From contig NZ_JAURVJ010000105.1 in the NCBI RefSeq assembly GCF_030655615.1, positions 1-33,732 of the forward strand: 33,732 bases of DNA. Direction: 5' to 3'. Position 1 is the first letter of the stretch; every line of letters starts with the position of its first letter. Shown here piece by piece: positions 19,137-26,079 of the stretch. The notes under the pieces were generated by a model that was not told the origin of the DNA, searched no databases, and saw nothing but the letters and a program-made list of their open reading frames with translations. This DNA is from Nocardioides sp. GTDB lineage: Bacteria > Actinomycetota > Actinomycetes > Propionibacteriales > Nocardioidaceae. Position numbers and translations under genes: made by a program.

Positions 19137-19763
19137 TCATGACTCGGGCGCGCGGAGGCGGAGCCCGGGGTGGATCAGGTCGGGGTCGGGGCCGACCACC
19201 GTGCGGTTGAGGTCGTGCAGGGCCGCGGTCGCCGCGGCCACCTCGGCGGCCGACGCCCCCGGGGGCAGCCGGGCGGCGGCGATGCGCCACAGGCTGTCGC
19301 CAGGCCGCACGACCACGGTCTCGGCGGGTGGCTGCTCGGCGGGCGCCCGGGCGGCGTGGGCCGGACCGACCGCCCGGTCGGGGAAGGGGAGGCCGTCGAG
19401 GGTCGTGGCCCGGTCCGCCTCGTCGGTGTGCGGGACGTCGTAGGACGCCTGGGCCGGGACGGCCGCCAGGACCGCGACCCCGCACGCCGCGAGCACCGTG
19501 CGCGACGCCCAGGCCGGCACGCCCGCCGTATGGCGAGGGGCCCGGCCGGGACGGGCGACCGCCTGGGCGACCACGACGGTGCACACGAGCCAGGCCCACG
19601 CCGAGCAGCCGGCCAGCGCCACGCCGGCGGTCGCGGCGACGAGCCGGTCGAACCGGTCGAACCCGTCGACGGGGGCGAGCGCGGACAGCGACCACCACGT
19701 GGTGACCGCCGCGACCACGGTCGTGACGACCCAGACGAGGAGGCAGCGCCCGACGGCAACCAT
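19137..19763 (-). CDS. LysM-domain membrane protein
   Basis: 208 aa. Hydrophobic segments at about 5-30, 42-67 and 87-105 anchor the protein. A flexible Pro/Ala region follows, then a C-terminal LysM domain (about 147-206: VVVRPGDSLWRIAAARLP ... LNRTVVGPDPDLIHPGLRL) that binds peptidoglycan N-acetylglucosamine units. It presumably links membrane and cell wall. ATG 19763 is preferred. A TTG at 19811 would add 16 residues that run through the A/T-richer promoter region. The stop codon overlaps an ATG of the next gene, supporting co-transcription. The domain assignment is firm, the cellular role is not. Confidence 0.82.
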   Translation of the reverse strand: MVAVGRCLLVWVVTTVVAAVTTWWSLSALAPVDGFDRFDRLVAATAGVALAGCSAWAWLVCTVVVAQAVARPGRAPRHTAGVPAWASRTVLAACGVAVLAAVPAQASYDVPHTDEADRATTLDGLPFPDRAVGPAHAARAPAEQPPAETVVVRPGDSLWRIAAARLPPGASAAEVAAATAALHDLNRTVVGPDPDLIHPGLRLRAPES

Positions 19764-19868
19764 CGAAGATTCGACCCCTACTGTGTGTTTGCTTGTGTTT
19801 GCCTCACTCAACGCCCGTTGAACTCATTCGTCAACCGGTTGTCCACAGGCCCGGCGACCCGGGCGTCG

Positions 19869-19874
19869 TAGAGT
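19869..19874 (+). promoter_or_regulatory. -10 element (TAGAGT) of the gene at 19881
   Basis: TAGAGT ends 6 nt before GTG 19881, a leaderless arrangement. The 117-bp gap to the divergent LysM gene includes an unusually T-rich stretch with GTGTTTGC repeated (19785-19802), so both promoters share this region. Confidence 0.5.
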
Positions 19875-19880
19875 CCGCGG

Positions 19881-20420
19881 GTGCCCTGGGAGGACGAGCT
19901 GTTCGCGTTCCTCGACGACCTCGAGCAGCAAGCCGGGGCCCTCTGGGACGCCGACCGGGCGCCGGAGCTGGTCGACCGGGAGCGTGCGGAGTACCAGCAG
20001 GTCCCGCTCGCGGCGCGGCTGATGGCGTCGCTCGACCGCGACCTGACCCTCCACGTCACCGGTGTCGGGGCGGTGGCCGGGCGCCTCGAGCGCGTGGCCC
20101 GAGGGTGGTGCCTGCTCGCCGGCCTCGGTCAGGACTGGGTCGTGCGCCTCGCGGCCGTGGCAGCCGTCGACGGCGCCGCCGACCGGGCCGTCCCCGAGGT
20201 CGCCTGGTCGCCCGTGACCCGTCTGGGCCTGGGCTCCGCGCTACGCCGGCTCGCCGACGCGGGGGAGCGGTGCGTGGTCCACCGCACCGACGGGGCGCGC
20301 CACGACGGCGTACTGCGACGGGTCGGTCAGGACTTCGTCGAGGTCCTCGAGGGCGACCCGCCCCGCGTCACCCTGGTGGCCTTCGAAGCTGTCGCCGCGA
20401 TCCAGAGCCGCGAGTCCTGA
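19881..20420 (+). CDS. Unknown protein, possibly two Sm-like beta modules
   Basis: 179 aa, not recognised. It starts VPWEDELFAFLDDLEQQAGALWDADR (acidic helix), then an arginine-containing helix ending AARLMASLDRD. Two beta-rich stretches follow: HVTGVGAVAGRLERVARGWCLLAG...WVVRLAAVAAVDG and HRTDGARHDGVLRRVGQDFVEVLEG...VTLVAFEAVAAIQS. Both have the order 'G-x-hydrophobic, then a D/W-V-V strand, then V-AAV' reminiscent of LSm-type folds, which is an inference only. There is no signal peptide or membrane helix, so it is probably cytoplasmic. The -10 spacing indicates leaderless translation. It converges on tatB across a palindromic region. Confidence 0.75.
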   Translation: MPWEDELFAFLDDLEQQAGALWDADRAPELVDRERAEYQQVPLAARLMASLDRDLTLHVTGVGAVAGRLERVARGWCLLAGLGQDWVVRLAAVAAVDGAADRAVPEVAWSPVTRLGLGSALRRLADAGERCVVHRTDGARHDGVLRRVGQDFVEVLEGDPPRVTLVAFEAVAAIQSRES

Positions 20421-20429
20421 CCAGGACGC

Positions 20430-20466
20430 CGAGTCGGCGAAGAGACTCAGTCTCTGCGCCGACTCG
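20430..20466. terminator. Bidirectional palindromic terminator
   Basis: CGAGTCGGCG-a-AGAGACT-c-AGTCTCT-g-CGCCGACTCG: a 37-nt almost perfect palindrome, 10 bp plus 7 bp of pairing around one a/g mismatch. It lies 10 bp after the + strand gene stop and 43 bp from the tatB stop on the other strand. Symmetry lets it serve both convergent transcripts. Confidence 0.75.
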
Positions 20467-20483
20467 CGCTGTTCTGACTTCAA

Positions 20484-20505
20484 CTCTGCGCCGACTCGGC
20501 GAGAG
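20484..20505. terminator. Second hairpin at the tatB end
   Basis: CTCT-g-CGCCGA-c-TCGGCG-AGAG forms a 10-bp stem with a bulged G. It shares CTCTGCGCCGACTCG with the preceding palindrome, so the two are related copies. It lies 4 bp beyond the tatB stop. Confidence 0.6.
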
Positions 20506-20508
20506 GGG

Positions 20509-20844
20509 TCAGGTGCTCTCGAGGTCGTAGGGCGGGACCTCGCCCTCGAGGAGGGGGCGGAGGCCGCGCTTCTTGGGCTTGGCGGCCTCCTCGCCGGCGT
20601 CCTCCATGGCCTCGACGATGTGCTTGCGCACGATGGCGCGGGGGTCGAGGTCGCGGAGCTCGAGATCGGCGAACTCGGGGCCGAGCTCCTCGCGCAGGTC
20701 GTCGCGGGCGGAGTTGGCGAACTCACGGGCCTTGCGAAGGATCGCGCCGGCCTGCTTGGCCAGCTCGGGCAGCTTGTCGGGGCCGAACACGACGATCGCG
20801 ACCAGCGCGATCACGGCCATCTCGGCGAGGCCGACCCCGAACAC
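20509..20844 (-). CDS. tatB: Sec-independent translocase protein TatB
   Basis: 111 aa. An N-terminal short membrane helix (VFGVGLAEMAVIALVAIVVF) is followed by the hinge FGPDKLPELAKQAG and an amphipathic helix (ILRKAREFANSARDDLREEL), then a charged tail. TatB receives twin-arginine preproteins together with TatC. GTG 20844 is supported by GAGGA 7 nt upstream, which overlaps the mrp stop, so translation is coupled. The gene order mrp-tatB at the end of a minus-strand operon resembles the Rv1224-Rv1232c region of mycobacteria, rearranged. Confidence 0.92.
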   Translation of the reverse strand: MFGVGLAEMAVIALVAIVVFGPDKLPELAKQAGAILRKAREFANSARDDLREELGPEFADLELRDLDPRAIVRKHIVEAMEDAGEEAAKPKKRGLRPLLEGEVPPYDLEST

Positions 20845-20854
20845 GTGCCCGTCC

Positions 20855-22018
20855 TCAGAACTTGTTGCTCGGGGTGAGGCCGAGCTGCATGCCGGCGAGG
20901 CCACGGCCCCGTCCGGAGAGGCTCTCGGCGACCGAGGTCAGGACCAGGGCGGCCGGCGCGGTCGGGTCGGACTCGACGATCGGCTTGCCGACGTCACCGC
21001 CCTCGCGCAGCGAGACGTCGATCGGGATGCGACCGAGCACGGGCACGTCGTAGCCGAACCGCTGGCCCAGGGTGGCCGCGACGCGGTCGCCGCCGCCGGA
21101 GCCGAAGATCTCGATGCGGTGGTCCTTGCCCTCGGGGGTGCAGTGGGGGCAGGGCAGGAAGCTCATGTTCTCGACGACGCCGACGACCCGCTGGTGCATC
21201 ATCGACGCCATCGTGCCGGCGCGCTCGGCGACCTCGGCGGCGGCCTCCTGGGGGGTCGTCACGACGATCACCTCGGCGCCCGGCAGGTGCTGGCCGAGCG
21301 AGATCGCGACGTCGCCGGTGCCGGGCGGCAGGTCGAGCAGGAGGACGTCGAGGTCGCCCCAGAAGACGTCGGAGAGCATCTGGACGAGCGCGCGGTCGAG
21401 CATCGGGCCGCGCCACGCGACCACCTGGTCGCGGCGGGGCTTGAGCATCCCGATCGAGATGACCGAGACGCCCGAGGCCGTGGGGACCGGCATGATCAGG
21501 TCGTCGACCTGGGTCGGCCGGGCGTCGGCCACACCGAGCATCGCGGGGACCGAGTGGCCGTAGACGTCGGCGTCGAGGACCCCGACGCGCATGCCCTGCT
21601 TGGCCATCGCGATGGCGAGGTTGACGGTGACCGACGACTTGCCGACCCCGCCCTTGCCGCTGGCGACGGCGAACACCTTGGTCAGGTTGCCCGGCTGGGA
21701 GAACGGGATCTCGCGCTGCGCCTGGCCGCCCTGGAGCGTGTCGCGCAGGCCGCTGCGCTGCTCGGCGGTCATCACGCCGAGGGTGAGGTCGACGTCGGTG
21801 ACGCCCTCGAGGCGGGTGAGCGCGGCCGTCACGTCGCGCGTGATGGTGTCCTTGAGCGGGCACCCGGCGACGGTCAGCAGCACGGTGAGGTGGACGACGC
21901 CGGCGTCGTCGAGCTCGACGGTGTCGACCATGCCGAGCTCGGTGATCGGACGCTTGATCTCGGGGTCGTTGACGGTGGCCAGGGCGGCGTCGAGCTGCTC
22001 GCGAGTCGGTGCAGTCAT
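20855..22018 (-). CDS. mrp: Mrp/ApbC family Fe-S cluster carrier ATPase
   Basis: 387 aa. An N-terminal DUF59 (MIP18-like) domain (1-95) has the TVAGCPLKDT motif. It is followed by a ParA/Mrp P-loop ATPase with deviant Walker A SGKGGVGKSS (120-129), Walker B DVLLLDLPPGTGD, and the cluster-binding pair CPHC (in ENMSFLPCPHC). Such proteins hold and deliver 4Fe-4S clusters in the cytoplasm. The ATG is preceded by TAGACT 9 nt upstream, so an internal promoter may add to the operon's readthrough. It is followed after 10 bp by tatB. Confidence 0.95.
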   Translation of the reverse strand: MTAPTREQLDAALATVNDPEIKRPITELGMVDTVELDDAGVVHLTVLLTVAGCPLKDTITRDVTAALTRLEGVTDVDLTLGVMTAEQRSGLRDTLQGGQAQREIPFSQPGNLTKVFAVASGKGGVGKSSVTVNLAIAMAKQGMRVGVLDADVYGHSVPAMLGVADARPTQVDDLIMPVPTASGVSVISIGMLKPRRDQVVAWRGPMLDRALVQMLSDVFWGDLDVLLLDLPPGTGDVAISLGQHLPGAEVIVVTTPQEAAAEVAERAGTMASMMHQRVVGVVENMSFLPCPHCTPEGKDHRIEIFGSGGGDRVAATLGQRFGYDVPVLGRIPIDVSLREGGDVGKPIVESDPTAPAALVLTSVAESLSGRGRGLAGMQLGLTPSNKF

Positions 22019-22027
22019 GATGCTCGA

Positions 22028-22033
22028 AGTCTA
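22028..22033 (-). promoter_or_regulatory. Internal -10 (TAGACT) before mrp
   Basis: On the minus strand TAGACT includes the TAG stop of the DUF1003 gene and lies 9 nt before the mrp ATG, suggesting an internal promoter with a very short leader. Confidence 0.35.
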
Positions 22034-22672
22034 GGCGGGTGGTGGTGCCGGTCGTTCTTTGCCGGGCTCGTGAGACGCCCCACGCTCGTCGGCCAGCATC
22101 CGGACGGCGTCCTGGACCCGGTCGTCGAGGTCGCTGAGCAGGGTGCGCAGCTCGCTGCGCACGTAGTCGCGCGTCGCGACCTCGCCGACCGCCATCCGCA
22201 GCGACGCGACCTCCCGGGCGAGGAACTCCATGTCGGCGTGGGCGCGGGCGTTGGCCTGGCGGTCCTGCTCGGCGATGACCTTGTCGCGCTGCTCCTGGCG
22301 GTTCTGCGCGAGCAGGATGAGCGGCGCCGCGTAGGACGCCTGGAGGCTCAGCACGAGCGTCAGGAAGATGAACGGGTAGGCGTCCCAGCGGCCGCTGCCG
22401 GGCAGCAGCACGTTGCCGGCGACCCACACGACGACGAACAACGTCATGTAGATCAGGAAGGTCGCGGTGCCCATGAACCGCGCGAACTGCTCGGCGAAGA
22501 CGCCGAAGGTGTCCGAGTCGTACGACGGCCGCCGGACGATCTGACGGCGGTTGTCGCGCGGCGTGTCGAGCCGCTCCCGCCGCTCGCGCCGCTCCACCCG
22601 GTCGGAGCGCTCCGAGCGGTCGGACCGCTCCGCGCGCTCCGAGCGGTCGGTCCGCTCGGTGCGCTCAGCCAC
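22031..22672 (-). CDS. DUF1003 membrane protein with Arg/Glu/Ser repeat N-terminus
   Basis: 213 aa. The N-terminal 35 residues are a low-complexity run of ER/SDR units (AERTERTDRSERAERSDRSE), encoded by GC-rich tandem repeats near 22565-22670. The DUF1003 core (residues about 55-165) holds two membrane helices (FLIYMTLFVVVWVAGNVLL and FIFLTLVLSLQASYAAPLILL) and the conserved LLAQNRQEQRDKVIAEQDRQAN. The C-terminal portion is helical and probably coiled. Function of the family is unknown. The GTG start overlaps the end of the MgtE_N/CBS gene by 8 bp and has GGAGGG 8 nt upstream, so both proteins are co-translated and possibly partners. Confidence 0.9.
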   Translation of the reverse strand: MAERTERTDRSERAERSDRSERSDRVERRERRERLDTPRDNRRQIVRRPSYDSDTFGVFAEQFARFMGTATFLIYMTLFVVVWVAGNVLLPGSGRWDAYPFIFLTLVLSLQASYAAPLILLAQNRQEQRDKVIAEQDRQANARAHADMEFLAREVASLRMAVGEVATRDYVRSELRTLLSDLDDRVQDAVRMLADERGASHEPGKERPAPPPA

Positions 22673-23951
22673 GACCGCGGCCCTCCGTGCCGCCGCTCAG
22701 CGCCTGGTCGCGCCAACCGGTGGGGAGCATGTGGTCGAGCAGGTCGTCGACCGTGACCGCCCCGAGGAGGTGGCCGTTCTCGTCGACCACGGGGGCGCAC
22801 ACGAGGTTGTAGGTGGCCAGGTGGGCCGCGACCTGGTCGATGGTGGCGTCGGGACGCAGGTTCTCCATCGAGTCGTCGAGCGCGCCCGCGACCAGGGTCG
22901 ACGGGGGCTCGCGGAGCAGCCGCTGGATGTGGGCGACGCCGATCAGCCGCCCGGTGGGCGTCTCGAGCGGCGGCCGGCAGACGTAGACGAGCGCCGCGAG
23001 CGCCGGGGTGAGGTCGGGGTTGCGGACGTGGGCCAGCGCGTCGGCGACCGTCGCGTCGGGGCCGAGGACCACGGGCTCGGGGGTCATCATCCCGCCGGCG
23101 GTGTTCTCGACGTAGGACATCAGCCGCCGGACGTCCTCGGCCTCCTCGGGCTCCATCAGGTCGAGCAGGATCTCGGCGGTCTCGGGCGGCAGGTCGGCGA
23201 TCAGGTCGGCGGCGTCGTCGGCCGACATCTCCTCGAGGATGTCGGCGGCGCGCTCGGAGTCGAGGCGCTCCAGGATCGCGACCTGGTCCTCCTCGGGGAG
23301 CTCCTCGAGGACGTCGGCGAGCCGCTCGTCGTCGAGCGCGGCGACGACGGCCGTCCGGCGCTCGACCGGGAGGTCGTGGATCATGTTGGCGGCGTCGGCG
23401 GGCCGCATCTCGTTGAGCGCGTGGAGCAGCGCGGTCGCACCCTGGGTCTCGCCCCCGGGCTTGGCCAGGCCGTGGACGTCGCGCCACTCGACGACGTGGG
23501 TCTGCCCGCGGCGCCGCAGCGCCTTGGCCGGCTGCTGGACGGCGACCCGGCTGAGCACCCAGTCGCGGGTGCGGCCCTGCTCCATGCCGACGTCGTAGAC
23601 GGTCCCGCTGATCCGCTCGGGGTTGCCCGGACCGCTGGGGATCGTCACCTGCCGGTCGAACATCTGGCCCACGACCAGCGTCTCGGTGGACCGCTGCTCG
23701 AAGCGCCGCATGTTGAGCAGCCCGGTCGTGTAGACCTGCCCGCTGTCGACGTTGGTGACCCGCGTCATCGGGACGAAGATCCGGCGCCGGCCGAAGACCT
23801 CGGCGACGAGGCCGAGGACCCGCGGGGGGCTGGCCTCCGAGCGCATCGTGACCACGAGGTCGCGGACCTTGCCCACCTGGTCGCCCTGGGGGTCGAAGAT
23901 GGGCAGACCGACCATCCGGGCGGCGTACACCCGGGTCGGCGTGCTGCTCAT
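22665..23951 (-). CDS. PRC-barrel / MgtE_N / CBS-pair protein
   Basis: 428 aa. An N-terminal PRC-barrel-like part (VYAARMVGLPIFDPQGDQVG...) precedes an MgtE N-terminal-type superhelical region (about 155-285, with repeated LDDERLADVLEELPEEDQ and MSADDAADLIADLPPE units). A tandem CBS domain pair follows (about 290-415), ending LGAVTVDDLLDHMLPTGWR. The MgtE membrane channel is absent, so this is not itself a magnesium transporter. It resembles mycobacterial Rv1232c. It may be a cytosolic Mg2+/nucleotide sensor acting with the DUF1003 membrane partner. ATG 23951 follows TAGCGT by 7 nt. Confidence 0.88.
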   Translation of the reverse strand: MSSTPTRVYAARMVGLPIFDPQGDQVGKVRDLVVTMRSEASPPRVLGLVAEVFGRRRIFVPMTRVTNVDSGQVYTTGLLNMRRFEQRSTETLVVGQMFDRQVTIPSGPGNPERISGTVYDVGMEQGRTRDWVLSRVAVQQPAKALRRRGQTHVVEWRDVHGLAKPGGETQGATALLHALNEMRPADAANMIHDLPVERRTAVVAALDDERLADVLEELPEEDQVAILERLDSERAADILEEMSADDAADLIADLPPETAEILLDLMEPEEAEDVRRLMSYVENTAGGMMTPEPVVLGPDATVADALAHVRNPDLTPALAALVYVCRPPLETPTGRLIGVAHIQRLLREPPSTLVAGALDDSMENLRPDATIDQVAAHLATYNLVCAPVVDENGHLLGAVTVDDLLDHMLPTGWRDQALSGGTEGRGRG

Positions 23952-23958
23952 GCCATTC

Positions 23959-23964
23959 ACGCTA
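23959..23964 (-). promoter_or_regulatory. -10 element (TAGCGT) of the minus-strand operon
   Basis: TAGCGT on the minus strand, 7 nt before ATG 23951: leaderless type. It drives the MgtE_N/CBS-DUF1003-mrp-tatB operon. Confidence 0.5.
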
Positions 23965-24043
23965 CCGGCACGACACCGTGGTCCCGACGACCGCACCGCG
24001 GCGACACCCGGGCGGTTTCGAGGTTCTCCGCGCGAGGACGACC

Positions 24044-24049
24044 TAGTAT
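24044..24049 (+). promoter_or_regulatory. -10 element (TAGTAT) of the lipoprotein gene
   Basis: TAGTAT ends 6 nt before ATG 24056, leaderless type. It is divergent to the MgtE_N/CBS operon promoter 80 bp away. Confidence 0.55.
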
Positions 24050-24055
24050 GCGGGG

Positions 24056-24535
24056 ATGACCACGAGGACCGGGCCCCGTGCAGCCGTGCTGCCGGCACTC
24101 TGCCTCGTCGCGCTGACCGCACTGGGCGCCCTGCTCGGCGGCTGCGGCTCCGGCGACGCCGAGCCGGCCTCCGCGACCGACTCCGCCTCCGAGACCTCGT
24201 CCGGCACGCCGACCGATCCCGCGTCCGACCCGACGACCGACCCGGTCGAACCCACGACCGAGGTCACGACCCCGGCACCGCCGGCCATCCCGGCCGGCAC
24301 CCCCGACTGCTCGGCGGTGTGGAGCGCGGGGGCGACCCTGCCCGGTGGCTACCAGGGCTGCGCCGACGGTGACGTCTACGTCAAGGCCGACCGGCTCGGG
24401 TGCGAGTCGGGCCAGGCCATCACTCGCTACGCCGACCAGTTCTACGGCGTCGCGGGCGGCCTCATCTACGAGGGCACCAGCCCGCTGATCGACGATCCCG
24501 ACTACGCCGAGATGGTCGCCGGCTGCCGCGCCTGA
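24056..24535 (+). CDS. Small secreted lipoprotein of unknown function
   Basis: 159 aa. Signal peptide MTTRTGPRAAVLPALCLVAL and on to lipobox LLGGC with Cys30. A Thr/Ser/Pro/Asp-rich linker (31-80, wall-spanning or glycosylated type) precedes a compact C-terminal domain of about 80 residues with four Cys (CSAVW, QGCADG, LGCESG, AGCRA) that could form two disulfides. No enzyme motif is recognised. It is exported and anchored to the outer face of the membrane. Its neighbour 53 bp downstream is another secreted protein. Confidence 0.82.
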   Translation: MTTRTGPRAAVLPALCLVALTALGALLGGCGSGDAEPASATDSASETSSGTPTDPASDPTTDPVEPTTEVTTPAPPAIPAGTPDCSAVWSAGATLPGGYQGCADGDVYVKADRLGCESGQAITRYADQFYGVAGGLIYEGTSPLIDDPDYAEMVAGCRA

Positions 24536-24588
24536 CCGTTTCCGACCGCTGCGCCCATTTGGCCAGCCGAGAGGGCGACCTGACAATC

Positions 24589-26079
24589 ATGTCCACCGAT
24601 CGACACCGACCTGAGGGGATGTCCCGGGCCATGGCCAGACTCCTGGCACTGATTCTTCTCGTCACGGCGCTCGCCGTGCCGACCACGACCGCCTCCGCGG
24701 CTCCCACCGCCGCCGGCTCCTCCGTGACGGCCTCGACGACCGTCGCCGACGGCGACAAGAGGCCGTGGGCCAGCAAGCAGGGCCAGAAGGTCAAGCAGAC
24801 CAAGACCGGCAAGGTCGGCAAGAAGGCCTACTACCGCCCCAAGCGCGGCGTGACCTTCAACTCCGCCATCGGCGGCCGGGCGGCGCAGCGGACGATCATC
24901 GACAAGATCCTCCGCACGATCGACGCCACGCCCCGGGGCCAGGAGATCAACATCTTCAGCTGGAACTTCCTCAGCGCCCACGGCACCGACGCCCTGCTGC
25001 GCGCCCAGGCCCGCGGCGTACGCGTGCGGCTGCTCATGGACAACATCAACAACGTCGAGATCTCCAACGGGCCGTTCCGTCGGCTGCGCGCCGGGCTGTT
25101 CGCGGGCAACCGCGGCCGCAAGTACGCCCGCTTCAGCTGGGCCCGGACCTGCAAGCAGTCCTGCCGCGGACGCGGGGGACAGGCCCACGCCAAGTTCTTC
25201 ATGTTCTCCAAGGTCGGCAAGACCCCGCGGGTCGTCATCCAGGGCTCGGCCAACCTCACCGAGGCCGCCACCTTCAACCAGTGGAACGACATCTACACCC
25301 ACGTGGCCAACACGGACGTCTGGAACTTCTATAAGGAGGTCTTCCAGCAGAGCGCCACCGACAAGGCCGAGCGCCGTCCGTTCCTGTCCGTGCGCTCGGG
25401 CAACTTCCGACTGATCCAGTTCCCGCTCGTCAACGGTCGCGACCCGGTCTTCCAGCTCCTCAGCCAGGTCAAGTGCAAGGGCGCGCGCAACACCGGCAAC
25501 GGCATCACCCGCATCCGGATGGCCCCCGACGTGATCCGCAACGACCGCGGCATGCGCCTGGCCCAGGTCATCAAGGGCCTGTGGAACCGCGGCTGCGACA
25601 TCCGGATCGGCTACACGATCGTCGGCAAGACCATCGGGCAGTACCTCCGCTCCTCGAGCGGCCGCGGCCCGGTGCCGATGCGCCACCTGGTCCAGGACCT
25701 CGACGAGGACGGCGAGTTCGACAACTACTTCCACCTCAAGGCGATGTCGATCATCGGCAACATCGGCGACAACCGCAACGGCTACGCCGTGGTCAACGGC
25801 TCCTCCAACCTCTCCGGCAGCGCCCTGCGCAGCGACGAGAACATCGGCATCTACGCCGGCGAGCGCGACGCGCGGGCCTACGAGAAGCACATCGACTACT
25901 GGTACAACCGGTTCGGCACCGCGTCGTTCCGCACCACGCCCTACGCCGCCCTGCGCGCGACCGGCCGGCTGGCCCAGCCCGACGCGCTCGTCTTCGGCAC
26001 CGGCAAGGGCGCCATCTACGACGACGGCACCCCCTACAGCGTGACGGGCATCGACCCCTACGCCAACCTCGTTGACTGA
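24589..26079 (+). CDS. Secreted phospholipase D-like protein
   Basis: 496 aa with a signal peptide (hydrophobic LLALILLVTALAV at 18-30, probable cleavage after ASA or AAP). Two PLD-type half-sites are visible: H200-A-K202 with GSANLT at 219-224, and H382-L-K384 with GSSNLS at 404-409. These H-x-K...G-S-x-N pairs are the catalytic pattern of phospholipase D-superfamily phosphodiesterases, lacking only the classical Asp of HKD. Substrate may be phospholipid, nucleic acid or a phosphodiester-linked wall polymer. The start is uncertain: ATG 24589, 24619 and 24631 are all in frame and all leave a signal peptide. It overlaps the next gene by 8 bp. Confidence 0.82.
   Translation: MSTDRHRPEGMSRAMARLLALILLVTALAVPTTTASAAPTAAGSSVTASTTVADGDKRPWASKQGQKVKQTKTGKVGKKAYYRPKRGVTFNSAIGGRAAQRTIIDKILRTIDATPRGQEINIFSWNFLSAHGTDALLRAQARGVRVRLLMDNINNVEISNGPFRRLRAGLFAGNRGRKYARFSWARTCKQSCRGRGGQAHAKFFMFSKVGKTPRVVIQGSANLTEAATFNQWNDIYTHVANTDVWNFYKEVFQQSATDKAERRPFLSVRSGNFRLIQFPLVNGRDPVFQLLSQVKCKGARNTGNGITRIRMAPDVIRNDRGMRLAQVIKGLWNRGCDIRIGYTIVGKTIGQYLRSSSGRGPVPMRHLVQDLDEDGEFDNYFHLKAMSIIGNIGDNRNGYAVVNGSSNLSGSALRSDENIGIYAGERDARAYEKHIDYWYNRFGTASFRTTPYAALRATGRLAQPDALVFGTGKGAIYDDGTPYSVTGIDPYANLVD

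Noticed and set aside
20573..22756. 727-aa plus-strand open frame across tatB-mrp-DUF1003
   Set aside because: Antisense shadow. The minus-strand genes have clear P-loop, TatB and DUF1003 motifs and coupled starts.
22665..23951. Annotation of the CBS protein as an MgtE magnesium transporter
   Set aside because: The five-helix MgtE channel domain is absent, so it cannot be a transporter by itself.
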